This document shows positions 11,051-21,383 of a stretch of 64,000 bases of DNA, in pieces. Each line of letters opens with the position of its first letter. Within the stretch, counting starts at the first letter, position 1. A program made the position numbers and the translations under genes. The notes under the pieces were generated by a model that was not told the DNA's origin, ran no database searches, and saw nothing but the letters and a program-made list of their open reading frames with translations. This stretch comes from Boesenbergia rotunda (taxonomy: Eukaryota > Streptophyta > Magnoliopsida > Zingiberales > Zingiberaceae), in assembly GCA_024364735.1 (NCBI GenBank), contig JAGFNQ010008796.1, positions 124,001 through 188,000 on the forward strand. The letters are read 5' to 3'.

Positions 11051-11158
11051 TTTCCTGTACACTCAAGAAGCTTGTTAGACAACAACTAACCCTTAACTTT
11101 TGAACCCTTTTGCCAATATCAAAACACAGGTTTCACTTGGGTGCATTCTGCACCAACA

Positions 11159-11172
11159 ATCTCCCCCTTTTT
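11159..11172 (-). other. Polypurine tract of A2
   Basis: The minus strand reads AAAAAGGGGGAGAT directly before the 3' LTR start TGTTGGTGC. A second purine tract (AAAGGGGGAGAG) lies about 550 bp inside near 11710. Confidence 0.9.
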
Positions 11173-11289
11173 GATATATGGCAACCTAGTTCAAAAAGTT
11201 AAGGAAAAAAAATACTGAAATTGAAATCCTAAGTTAGATTCCCTCCCCCTGGAAGAAATCTCCCCCTAGGTTTTTCAAAAATAGGTGGT

Positions 11290-11520
11290 GTGAGTTAAGT
11301 ACTTAGAAGATTTCAGGTTTTGGAAAAATTTCAGACTTAGAAAATTTCAGTTTGGAAAAATTTCAGACTTTGAAAATTTTCAGTTTGGAAAAATTTCAGA
11401 CTTAGAAAATTTTCAGTTTGGAAAAAATTTCAGACTTAGAAAATTTTCAGTTTGGAAAAAATTTCAGACTTAGAAAATTTTTAGTTTGGAAAAAATTTCA
11501 AGCACTATGTTAAGCTTAAA
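11290..11520. repeat. AT-rich tandem repeats in A2
   Basis: About six units of roughly 33 bp with the motif CTTAGAAAATTTTCAGTTTGG. The same array recurs at 13260-13450 in the second half of the assembled duplication, with several short deletions. Confidence 0.85.
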
Positions 11521-12282
11521 CATAATTTCAAAATACATAGTTCAGAGTTGGAAATTTTTAAAACCTTTAAGCTTAACAATAATTTTAAACAAAACATTAA
11601 GTTTCAAAATAATTCAGAGTTTAGAAATAAAATTTTTCAGTTCAACTTTTTGAAGAAGACAATGGGAAAAAATTTTTAAAACAATTTTTGTTCCCTGTTT
11701 CCTTTCCAACTCTCCCCCTTTGACATATATCAAAAATGCAGAAAAAAAATTGCAATAATTAAAGCATTTGCTGTACTGAATCAAACTGGAACCTAAGTCT
11801 GGTTAAATCTTTAGGGACGTGTCTAACCCAATTAGCTACTTACCAACTATTATAAACAGTAGTTTTCGCTAGGGTTAGTCAAGTTAAGTGCGTTGTTCAA
11901 GTTAGATTGTCTAAACCTGATACTTAACTTGATTGCTGTTCAGTTTGTATTTAGTGCCCCAACTACTTCAGATGCACTGACTTAAAGCATCTTGAGTTAA
12001 GGCAAAGACCTAAGCATCTCAACCCTTTCTAGGTTGTCAATCAAAGTACCCTAAGGTGCTTGTGAGATGCTGGCTTCTAGATCTATAGGTGCATGCAATT
12101 CTAGGGTTAGAGCCTAGGCTAAGTCCATTTCGAAAAAAAACCTAGTTTTGAAGGGGGTAGTTTTTGAAATAAAACTAAGTCAAGAAAAAAGATTTTAAAA
12201 CCAAAGTAAAACATTTTTAACAAAGAAAACATTTTAACATCAATTAAATATTTTCAATTTAAGCAGAAGCCAACAAATGATT

Positions 12283-12309
12283 CTACTCTACTAAGCATAA
12301 TCCTAACTG
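12283..12309 (-). pseudogene. pol C-terminal remnant, first assembled copy in A2
   Basis: The minus strand reads QLGLCLVE and a stop, the same as at 14209-14235. It matches the end of the RNase H remnant of A3. Confidence 0.55.
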
Positions 12310-12431
12310 AATCAAGTCGGAAATAAACAAGCAAGCTAAGATAAGCATAAGTCAAACAGAAGTCTAGTACAAGTCAACAGAAGTCAACCCTACTCAGTAG
12401 GGATAGTCAAATAGGTACACGTCCAAGTCAT

Positions 12432-12904
12432 CTAGGAAGAGGGACCAGGCTGATCAGGGGAACCTGGATGCCAGGATCTAAACATGGTCATCATCTCCTG
12501 ATACTGGGCGTTTCTTTCCTCCCTCTCTGCTGCAAACGCGCTCATATACTCGGTATAGTAGCCCTGATGAGTTTCCAGCTGCTCAAGGTGGTAAGCCTCC
12601 GATTCTTCCCGGAGGGACTGAACCTGTGTCTCGAGGAGGGATACTCGCTCGTAGAGTGTCGGAGGATCGGGCTGAGCTAACTCTGCTGCTAAGTCGGCAA
12701 CGTCGACCTCAACCTCCTCGTCGGCAATGTCTTGTGCGGCTGGTCGGCGTCTCCAAGTCAGAACCCCGGTGCCCGAGACATCTACACCGGCTAAGGAAAA
12801 GTTCCTATATCCTATCTCGTTGAAGTCGGTCATCGTGGTAATCTCGCCTTCAGTGATGTTTCGGCCGTGATGGTGGAGGATCGAGGTGATGACGTGGCAG
12901 AAAG
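12432..12904 (-). pseudogene. Truncated copy of the A2 cargo gene, C-terminal part
   Basis: The 133-residue frame 12432-12833 has the same translation as 14358-14759, and the match continues to the N at 12907, where it is cut. It carries the acidic motif DEEVEVDVADLAAEL and the coiled-coil-like tail. It is probably a duplicate created by the assembly join, not a second gene. Confidence 0.85.
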
Positions 12905-12906
12905 GG

Positions 12907-12907
12907 N
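12907..12907. other. Single ambiguous base (N) at a sequence join
   Basis: The only N in the window. To its left the cargo gene stops abruptly; to its right the sequence restarts in the LTR hairpin array. A placeholder between contigs is the simplest reading. Confidence 0.9.
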
Positions 12908-14830
12908 TTTTCTTCTGGCAGTCCTTCGCCAGTGCCTAGCAGTCCTTTGCTAGGGCTTCTCCTGTCTGGCAGTCCTTCGCCAGTGCCTAGCCTTCCTTCG
13001 CTAGGGCTTTTCCTGTACACTCAAGAAGCTTGTTAGACAACAACTAACCCTTAACTTTTGAACCCTTTTGCCAATATCAAAACACAGGTTTGACTTGGGT
13101 GCATTCTGCACCAACAATCTCCCCCTTTTTGATATATGGCAACCTAGTTCAAAAAGTTAAGGAAAAAATGCTGAAATTGAAATCCTAAGTTAGATTCCCT
13201 CCCCTGGAAGAAATCTCCCCCTAGGTTTTTCAAAAATAGGTGGTAGTTAAGTATTAAAGATTTCAGGTTTTGAAAAATTTCAGACTTAGAAAATTTCATT
13301 TGGAAAATTTCAGACTTTGAAAATTTTCAGTTTGAAAATTTCAGACTTAGAAATTTTCAGTTTGGAAAATTTCAGACTTAGAAAATTTTCAGTTTGGAAA
13401 AAATTTCAGACTTAGAAAATTTTCAGTTTGGAAAAATTTCAAGCACTATGTTAAGCTTAAAATAATTTCAAAAACATAGTTCAGAGTTGGAAATTTTTAA
13501 AACCTTTAAGCTAACAATAGTTTTAAACAAAAACATTAAGTTTCAAAATAATTCAGAGTTTAGAAATAAAAACTAACTTAACTTTTTGAAGAAGACAATG
13601 GGAAAAAATTTTAAAACAATTTTTGTTCCCTGTTTCCTTTCCAACTCTCCCCCTTTGACATATATCAAAAATGCAGAAAAAAATTTGCAATAATTAAAGC
13701 ATTTGCTGTACTGAATCAAACTGGAACCTAAGTCTGGTTAAATCTTTAGGGACGTGTCTAACCCAATTAGCTACTTACCAACTGTTATAAACAGTAGTTT
13801 TCGCTAGGGTTAGTCAAGTTAAGTGCATTGTTCAAGTTAGATTGTCTAAACTTGATACTTAACTTGATTGCTGTTCAGTTTGTATTTAGTGCCCCAACTA
13901 CTGCAGATGCACTGACTTAAAGCATCTTGAGTTAAGGCAAAGACCTAAGCATCTCAACCCTTTCTAGGTTGTCAATCAAAGTACCCTAAGTGCTTGTGAG
14001 ATGCTGGCTTCTAGATCTATAGGTGCATGCAATTCTAGGGTTAGAGCCTAGGCTAAGTCCATTTCGAAAAAAACCTAGTTTTGAAGGGGGTAGTTTTTGA
14101 AATAAAACTAAGTCAAGAAAAAATTTAAAACCAAAGTAAAACATTTTTAACAAAGAAACATTTAAACATAATTAACATTTTCAATTAAGCAGAAGCCAAA
14201 AAATGATTCTACTCTACTAAGCATAATCCTAACTTAATCAAGTCGGAAATAAACAAGCCAACTAAGATAAGCATAAGTCAAACAGAAGTCTAGTACAAGT
14301 CAACAGAAGTCAACCCTACTCAGTAGGGATAGTCAAATAGGTACACGTCCAAGTCATCTAGGAAGAGGGACCAGGCTGATCAGGGGAGCCTGGATGCCAG
14401 GATCTAAACATGGTCATCATCTCCTGATACTGGGCGTTTCTTTCCTCCCTCTCTGCTGCAAACGCGCTCATATACTCGGTATAGTAGCCCTGATGAGTTT
14501 CCAGCTGCTCAAGGTGGTAAGCCTCCGATTCTTCCCGGAGGGACTGAACCTGTGTCTCGAGGAGGGATACTCGCTCGTAGAGTGTCGGAGGATCGGGCTG
14601 AGCTAACTCTGCTGCTAAGTCGGCAACGTCGACCTCAACCTCCTCGTCGGCAATGTCCTGTGCGGCTGGTCGGCGTCTCCAAGTCAGAACCCCGGTGCCC
14701 GAGACATCTACACCGGCTAAGGAAAAGTTCCTATATCCTATCTCGTTGAAGTCGGTCATCGTGGTAATCTCGCCTTCAGTGATGTTTCGGCCGTGATGGT
14801 GGAGGATCGAGGTGATGACGTGGCAGAAGG
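12908..14830. repeat. Second copy of the duplicated block, continuous with the A2 cargo gene
   Basis: Repeats 10952-12906 with scattered single-base changes and many short deletions in A- and T-runs (for example near 13245-13260). Unlike the first copy it runs on without a break into the rest of the cargo gene and the gag, so this is the copy linked to the element body. Confidence 0.85.
14209..14235 (-). pseudogene. Remnant of the copia pol C-terminus in A2
   Basis: The minus strand reads QLGLCLVE followed by TAG. Sibling A3 reads QLGLCLVQ-stop at the end of a clear RNase H segment, so seven residues match in the same frame directly before a stop. Upstream of them A2 has unrelated cargo DNA. 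This places one capture breakpoint at or just before these codons. Confidence 0.6.
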
Positions 14831-15644
14831 GGTGCGGACCCGTCCCTGAGTGGACACACTAGAGGCATGTAGGATACAGTGGAAGAGGTGAAGGCCTATA
14901 TCTATGTCCAGATGGTGGATAAGGGCATAGAGGAGAAAGGTGTGAAAGGGTTTCATGGTGGCTATGTCCCTAGTGGACAGAGGAAGGATGCAACGGACAA
15001 TCACTCTATAGAGAGCGTAGTCCTGAATCGGCAGTCGGGTGGAGTTGAACTGCCCTCCTGCAGGGTCCATTCCTCCCTAAAGAAATAGTTGTATAAGGTG
15101 TTCAGGTCAATATGAGAGTAGGGGGCATCGAAAGGTAGGTTCCTTGGAGGGTAGCAACAGAAGATGGACTGAGATTGTCGGAGTCCAAGAAATCGGTTCA
15201 GTAGGGTAGGAGTGATGGTCAAGGGCAGTCCTTGAACGGTAGTGACGAAGATCAATTGGTCTTGCCTAACTATGTTATTATAGAATTCTGCACATAAGGT
15301 GTTGTTGATCGGATGTGTGCAGAATACGAGGTTGTCCAGTTGATAGTAGTTAATTGCGGACATTGCAGTTGGACAGGATTGGGTAAAGAATTGACGGTTA
15401 AGGTAACTCGTCTTAATCGGAACGTAGGTGGTTCGGGCGAATTTATTACAAAGTTCTAGGTTTGGAAACCTAGGGTCGGGACTGGGCTCGTTTCTGGGGT
15501 TCGACTGAACTGCTCGGCGTTTTCTAAATGTAGAAAAATAAGTAATTAAGGATAACCCTTGGATTATAAGAAGAGACTTAAAGAAAAAAATATGTAATTT
15601 AAGAAAAATTAATTGCACAACTAAATTTCATACCTTGGAGGCAT
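14358..15644 (-). pseudogene. Cargo gene of A2: Transposase_32-like plant transposon protein, spliced, broken
   Basis: Exon 1 (15634-15644) encodes MPP plus two bases of an Arg codon and ends AG|GTATGA. A 110-nt AT-rich intron ends TTTAG at 15524-15526. Exon 2 starts at 15523, restoring MPPRKRRAVQ. The core contains AEFYNNIVRQD, PLTITPTLLNRFLGL and ALIHHLDIDIGLHLF, in the order seen in A1 and in plant Transposase_32-type proteins. A DEEVEVDVADLAAEL patch and a charged helical tail ending SPDQPGPSS follow. Frame changes occur near 15070 and 14830. The protein function is unknown. A TATA box lies 105 bp upstream, so the gene has its own core promoter inside the element. Similarity to A1 is high in protein but lower in the intron. 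Confidence 0.7.
15524..15633 (-). other. Intron in the A2 cargo gene
   Basis: 110 nt, GTATGA donor, TTTCTACATTTAG acceptor, strongly AT-rich. Splicing joins the 11-nt exon 1 in frame. The A1 intron (2752-2819, 68 nt) sits at the same codon position and phase. It lies in the same sense as the element RNA. Confidence 0.7.
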
Positions 15645-15748
15645 GGTTGAGGCAAGGGTGGGCTTAGGTTCACTTGATCCACAAGAATGAGGCAAGGGGA
15701 AGAAGAAGTGTGAGATGTGGTGTGGGAGGAGAAGGAGACTCGGGTCCC

Positions 15749-15755
15749 TTTTATA
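15749..15755 (-). promoter_or_regulatory. TATA box of the A2 cargo gene
   Basis: The minus strand reads CCCTATAAAAGGG, 105 bp before the ATG at 15644. It matches the A1 cargo TATA box in position and resembles the LTR TATA context. Confidence 0.6.
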
Positions 15756-15764
15756 GGGGTTTTA

Positions 15765-16080
15765 TGGGGGGTGCCCGAGAGGTCACGGGCGCCCTGATCA
15801 AGGCTGGTCAACAGCAGCTTTTGCTGCTTTGACTGGCGTGGATGACAGCTTTGTCGATGGGAGCGCCCGATAGGAAACGGGCACCCTGGTCAATGGTAGT
15901 TGATTGCAGCATTTTGGCTGCTTTAATCAGCGTGGGGGACAGAAGCGTATAGGGGCGCCCGACGGGTCACGGGCGCCCTTGTCAAGTCGGTCAAATGCAG
16001 CTTTTGCAGCTTTGACTGGAGCTGGTGTGTTGTCAGTGTTGTCGGGGGCGCCCGACAGGTCACGGGCGCCCTCATGGACT
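15765..16080. repeat. Tandem repeats of about 80-100 bp upstream of the A2 cargo promoter
   Basis: Four units each contain a pair of GGGCGCCC-type palindromes about 12 bp apart. Each pair is followed by GGTCAA-like sequence and an inverted repeat such as AGCAGC-N4-GCTGCT. The same two motif types are found in the family-A LTR U3. Confidence 0.75.
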
Positions 16081-16119
16081 GCTTTCAGCAGCCTTTGACC
16101 CTTTTGACTAGGTTTGACT

Positions 16120-16275
16120 GTTTGACTTCATTTGACTGTGTTTGACCATGTTTGACCATGTTTGACTATGTTAATCATAGTTTGACTATGTTAACCACAG
16201 TTTGACCATGTTTGACTATGTTAACCACAGTTTGACCATGTTTGACTATGTTAACCACAGTTTGACCATGGTTAT
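16120..16275. repeat. 30-bp tandem repeat, TTTGACCATG type
   Basis: About four copies of a 30-bp unit combining TTTGACCATG and TTTGACTATGTTAACCACAG. A1 has a shorter TTTGAC run at the same place (3240-3310). No function is evident. Confidence 0.85.
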
Positions 16276-16280
16276 GAAAC

Positions 16281-16971
16281 CACAAGCAAGGTGGTTTAAA
16301 TTGAGCTTAATTTTTCTGTCTCACTGAATCTAGGGTTTTCAAACACGTTAACCTTAAGGTTTTTGTGAGACAGGTTTGAGGGTAAAAAATTAATTTTGAA
16401 AAGGAATTTCAATTTATTTTCGCAAAAAGTTCTTTATTTTTGAAAACAAATTTAAAAAAATAGAAATTTTGAAAACAGATTAAGTGTTTTTCAAAAAGAG
16501 AATAAGTTAAAAAAATAGAACTTTTGAAAACAGATTAGAAACTATAATTATTTGAAATTTGAGTTAGATTCGAATTTGACAAAAGATAATTTGAATTTGA
16601 ATTTCAGAAATTGGCTTCCAGGTCTTGGCGAGGCACTAGGCCTTCTTTGGCCGTAGCCTTATGGGATCATCCACCCTTTCCTTGACAAAGCCTTTTAATG
16701 AAATTTCATTTTCAAATTAAATTAGGTCATTTTCTGGTCTAACTAGCTTGGGTCTTGGATCGGTAGCTTCGGTTGGTTTCACCAGTCTAAAGAGACCAAG
16801 TAGACTTGATCTTATTAGAGTTGGTTTCCCCAACGTACTATCATCTCACCTCCTCCCAATACTATATTTTCAAGTTTCAAGTAATTGAGTCCTTAAATCT
16901 AAGTATCCCTACATCTAAGCATGTCAAATTGCAGAAAATTAAATAAACATACAATCAAGCAATTAAAAAAA
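16281..16971. other. Non-coding spacer between gag and cargo in A2
   Basis: No supported gene. It includes the roughly 240-bp block (16610-16870) conserved in all three A elements. Confidence 0.6.
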
Positions 16972-18624
16972 TTATCTAATTATAAAAATTGTTTTGATTT
17001 TGACTCCCCCTGGACTAAAGCCTCTGTATGGGTTAGGCAAGATGTGAATCTTGTCCTTGGGGATCCAAAATTGATTTGAACCAGTTGGTTTAGTCAGGCA
17101 TAGTTTTGGCACCCATGCCTGAACCTTAGGTCTTGACCGGTTCAGTACAGCAAAGTAAGATTTTTGCCGAGATTTGGTTCTGTAGCCAAGTCCGGATCGG
17201 TTTAGAACAGACTTCTGTTTTCCAAGAATCATATCAAGATTCCTGGAACCAGAAGTGAATCGTTCTAAAGCTGTTCGTAAGTCCTTAACTTGAGTTTTCA
17301 GGGAGGAATTCTCTGATTCAAGTTTTTCAACTTGATTAGGGGTTCCTTCCTGAATTTTCTCAGTTAAGGATTTAGACTCAGCTTCCTCTTTCAGGAGTTT
17401 TACTTCCTGTCGGAGGGACTCGATTCGGAGTTTGGCTTTCGCCAAATCTCGGGATAGATCTGAGATAAGAGAATTTAATTGCAATTTTGAAAAACCCGTT
17501 ACCCTTATTTCGCCGTCGTCGGAGAAGGTCAGCTTGCCGTCGTCCTGGTCCGAGTCTGAGTCAGTCTCGATTTGATCCGAAGCGGTCAGGGCTAGAAGAT
17601 TGGACTGCGGTGCTTCTTCTTCTTCTTCTGAGGAAGACTCGTCCCAGGTTGCTTGGAGTGCCTTCTTCTTTCTGGTCTTTTTCGACTCCTTTAGGCTTGG
17701 ACATTCAGTCTTGTAGTGGCCCTTCTTCTTGCATTCGTAGCAGGTTACGTTGGGCTTGTGTTTGTCAGTTGCTGGTTCAGCTGGTTCATCCTTTCTTCGG
17801 CTTGTTCTCCGTGTGTTGGCTTGGTTCTTCAACTTTTTGTAGTAGCTTCGAGCTAGCCGGACTAGTTCAGATTGATCTCCTTCTTGATCTTCTGTCTCTG
17901 AGTCTGAGGTAGACTCGGGTTCAACTTGAGTTTTCTTCTTAGTTGTCCTTCCTGTTTTCCCTGCAAAGAAAGCTATACTTTTCTCGGCCAAATTGCAGTT
18001 AGTCTGTTCATGAAGTTCAAGTTCAGAAAATAACTCATCTAACTTAATTTATGAAACATCCCTAGAGACCTTGTATGCATCTACCATAGATGCCCACAAG
18101 GTGGTCCTAGGGAACGCGTTTAGGGGATACCTTATAAGATCACGATTTTGAACCTTGTGACCTATTGCGTGAAGACCGTTCATCAATTCCTGGATTCTGG
18201 CATGGAGCTGAGCTGCTGTCTCGTTATCTGCCATTCTGATGGTGAAGAGCTTGTTCAGTAGCAGATCGCGTTTGCTGATCATCGTATCTGAAGTTCCTTC
18301 GTGGAGCTTGATCAGTTTAGCCCATAGCTCCTTGGCACTGTTGAAGGGGCCTACGCAGTTCAGCTCCTCTTTCGTTAGTCCGCATTGGAGGGTCTGAATT
18401 GCTTTGGCATCAGCTTTGATTTTGCGTTTAAGGGCAGTGTCCCACTCTGAGTAGTTTTGCGGTACGCCTTCAGCATTTGTGGGAATCATCAGTCCAGACT
18501 GGATGATTATCCACATATCCACCTGAGTTTTCAGGTGGACCTCTATTCGACTTTTCCAGTAAGGAAAGTCTTCTCCACTGAAAAGTGGAGGTCTGGCGGT
18601 GCTAAAGCCTTCTTGGATGGCCAT
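16972..18624 (-). pseudogene. gag of A2 (copia gag with CCHC zinc knuckle), one nonsense codon
   Basis: A 551-codon frame from the ATG at 18622-18624, interrupted only by TAA at 18049-18051. A DUF4219/UBN2-type gag region (VHLKTQVDMWIIIQSGLMIP) fills the N-terminal 190 residues. It is followed by an acidic Ser/Asp/Glu patch, a zinc knuckle (CYECKKKGHYKTEC), a second acidic patch (SSSEEEEE), a helical heptad-like segment, and a basic tail with AWVPKLCL that normally precedes copia protease. The protein would form the particle and bind RNA. The frame ends just where protease should begin, and no protease follows. The length is identical to A3 and the helix and knuckle match A1. Confidence 0.92.
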
Positions 18625-18851
18625 TTGTTACTGAAATAGCAAACAAAAGAAAAACAACAAAAAATATTCCAAGACTCGGTCTTGGATTAGTAGTGCAGGA
18701 AGAATAAATAAAAACAAATTTCAAGGGGTGTTGCACCAACCTTGAAAGAAAAGTTCGAACGAAAAATATTTAACAAAAAAAAATTGAGAGAGAAAACGAA
18801 AGAAATCCGAAAAATTTTCAAACTGGTGGTTGCACCAAGTTTGAATTCCCC

Positions 18852-18863
18852 ACTCTGATACCA
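18852..18863 (-). other. Primer-binding site of A2 (tRNA-iMet)
   Basis: The minus strand reads TGGTATCAGAGTG, an 11-base match to the initiator tRNA-Met complement, two bases inside the 5' LTR. Confidence 0.92.
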
Positions 18864-18865
18864 CT

Positions 18866-20141
18866 TGTTGGATCGAGAAATGCGAGAGAGAGGGGGGTGA
18901 ATGTCGCAAATCGTTCGGATTTAAAAAAGAGTAAGTGCGCAGCGGAAATAAGACACAAAAAGCAACACAACGCTAACAAGGTCGTTTTACTTGGTTCGGA
19001 GCCTGGGTCGACTCCTACTCCAAGGCCCACAGTCGTTGACCGTTTACTTTGGGCAATTCTATAATGCGTAGAATAAGTACAGAAGAGAAATACAAATTGC
19101 AATAAGAAATATAACACTTCTGTATTTACCAACTCCCGGGGTAGGCTCGAGTTTCGGTGCAGCGGGAGGTCGACGCCGCTTCGGACTTGAGTTGAGAAGT
19201 TCCTGGAGTAGAGCGCGATCGTCGGAGCGTTTGGATGCGTTGAATGAAAGTTGTAGAGCGTGGAAGCGTCGCAGTAAGTGATGCTCTCAAGAAGGGGGTC
19301 GAGGGCCCTTTATATAGGGCCTAGGGGCGCCCTGGTCGACGGGGGCGCCCCCCACGTGGCAGCTGATCCGGCTATAGCTCGGTCGCCGTCTGATCCCCTT
19401 ATCCTCGAGATCCGGTTTGACCGGGGCGCCCGGAGGACTCGGGGCGCCCGCATTGACCGGTCAAAAGGCCTCATCTCCTCAGCTTCACAGAGATGCGCTT
19501 CGGCAGCTGGCAGTGGGGGCGCCCGAGACACGCGGGGCGCCCGCGACAAGCGGGTTGAAGTGCGTCGAGGTTGTTAGAGACTTGGGTTGACCTTGGGGGC
19601 GCCCTGGTCGTCCGGGGCGCCCTGCTCAGCTTCTGCCTCACTCCTTTGAGGCTCTCTGAGCTGCAGATACTCAGTCCTTCGATCCTGCATCCAGGGTTAG
19701 TCCAAATAATAATAATATTATTATTTTATACAGCCTTAGCTGTCTTGGTTCTGACTTTGGTCTCCAAAATGGAGCCCTAGGTCGAACCGACGCCTAATGT
19801 TCCCTCAAGGGGAACGCGTCCTCACCTACTCCTCTCGGGAGAGTTTACCTGGTGCCAACCGGATCCTCCAATTTGTCTTTTGCCCGGCAATCCTTCGCCA
19901 GGTCTTGAGTTACCAAACTGCCCTTCGCTAGGTCTTTTCTTCTGGCAGTCCTTCGCCAGCCTAGCAGTCCTTCACTAGGGCTTCTCCTGTCTGGCAGTCC
20001 TTCGCCAGTGCCTAGCCTTCCTTCGCTAGGGCTTTTCCTGTACACTCAAGAAGCTTGTTAGACAACAACTAACCCTTAACTTTTGAACCCTTTTGCCAAT
20101 ATCAAAACACAGGTTTGACTTGGGTGCATTCTGCACCAACA
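18866..20141 (-). repeat. A2 5' LTR (right copy)
   Basis: 1276 bp, nearly identical to 9858-11158. Most differences are in the hairpin array, which is shorter here. TATA box at 19309-19316, GGGCGCC palindromes at 19320-19625, hairpins at 19880-20035. Confidence 0.93.
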
Positions 20142-20146
20142 CCTTC

Positions 20147-21383
20147 TTCCTCTGATCAGTAATGGATGTGCTCAACAATATCTGGCATGTTCATGTACTC
20201 AATTCCCGAATGCATAGCCTAAACAAACCAATTTCAGTTTCAAGTTGATACAAAACTGTTTTTGTGGTATCACAATTTAAGTCCTTGTATTTCAATTTTG
20301 AATTTTTCCAATACATGTTTAACAACACTTCTTCAACAGATTTCAGCATCTTGCATCTTACTTCGAACTCAGCTTGTATCATTCAGCAACTCCAAGTCAA
20401 CTGTCTCAGATTCTAGTTTTTCTCTCTTTGTTTTTTTTTTCATTTAAAGTGCTTGCAATGCAGTTCAGCTTCAGCTCTATTTTTGTTCAGCCTTTATTCA
20501 GCCTCAATTCGCACTTCTGACTTTGTACAGCTGCAATTCAGCTTCTTGCAGATTGTTTCTAATTTGTATTAACATCCATAATTCCTGATCCAAACCTTGC
20601 TAACCAAATCATGCTTCACAGATTTTTTTTTCTTTTGGCACAGAATTTCTCACTTGCGTGCCACTTGACTTTGTTTTGTTTTTTTTTCTTTTCTTCAGCC
20701 GAATAATATGATGGTTGCAATGAGAGAACCACTTCTCCTCCAGTTCATAACTCAATTCCCACTTATTCTTGATACCAAGCTCCACTCAATTGGGCAAAAT
20801 TTTTTTTTCTCGAAATGAAGTGAATCCATGATAAAAATTGATTCCAAAACACTAACCACCTCCCCCACACTTAATATTTTCTCCGTCTCAGGCAAAGTAG
20901 CATTAAGAAATATCTCAAACAAATAAGTCCATAGAAAAGTATGGTTAAGAGTAGGAAATAAGGAAAGAAAAATATAATAAACATGATTATTGTCAAAAAA
21001 TTGATATGGAAAGGTAAACAAATTGAGTAGCCTCTATAGATGTGATCCAATCAATGACATATGATTTTGAAAGAACCTAAGCAAGTTCTAGAGTACAATC
21101 ACATATGTGTGTCACAAAAATAAGGCTAATTCTTACTAGGTATAAATAATTCATCTCAAGTCATCAATTAAGAATCTAAAGCCAAGTAGTAGTCAAGCAT
21201 CCAAGAATTCATCCATTAACTCAAACCTTAAGTTTTAACAACCAAATTTAATTTATTTTCAAGAGACTCTAAAATGACATAAAGACAACCTAGAGGGATA
21301 CATTTATTCCTAGTCATGCAAGAAACAAATTTCCAAGAAAACTAACATGGTATCTACAATGACTCCTATTCATTCTACTCTAT
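20147..21383. other. Interior of G right of A2: no gene seen
   Basis: Continues the G sequence after the second CCTTC. It is AT-rich with no supported frame. A polypurine-tract-like site lies at 20859-20874. Confidence 0.6.

Larger units (their letters stand above)
9858..11158 (-). repeat. A2 3' LTR (left copy)
   Basis: 1301 bp. Read on the minus strand it holds, in order: a terminal hairpin (GGTGCA-GAA-TGCACC), an array of about seven 20-nt hairpins (10880-11050), a CAGC-N4-GCTG motif, GGGCGCCC palindromes (10320-10620) and a TATA box at 10304-10311. It ends in a pyrimidine-rich stretch before CGATCCAACA. Confidence 0.93.
10952..12906. repeat. First copy of a duplicated block ending at the N
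   Basis: This block, from inside the A2 3' LTR to the middle of the cargo gene, is repeated at 12908-14830. It breaks off in mid-gene at a single N (12907), after which the sequence jumps back into LTR sequence. The arrangement looks like two overlapping contig ends placed side by side. Confidence 0.85.
9858..20141 (-). mobile_element. Element A2: complete family-A element with gag and cargo gene, nested in G
   Basis: LTRs at 9858-11158 and 18866-20141 end in TGTTGGATCG and GCACCAACA. The 5-bp duplication CCTTC flanks it exactly (9853-9857 and 20142-20146). The minus strand gives tRNA-iMet PBS, gag, spacer, cargo promoter, spliced cargo gene, pol tail, repeats, polypurine tract and 3' LTR. 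There is no pol apart from the last codons. Assembled length is 10284 bp, but about 1.9 kb around position 12907 appears twice across a single N, so the true element is probably about 8.35 kb. It is the best-preserved copy of the cargo-bearing design in the window. Confidence 0.93.

Noticed and set aside
12432..14759. Two tandem cargo genes in A2
   Set aside because: The first is cut at an N and restarts in LTR sequence; an assembly duplication is more likely than a real gene pair.
16130..16270. CRISPR-like regular repeat array
   Set aside because: Repeats are contiguous without unique spacers and the genome is a plant; a simple 30-bp tandem repeat.
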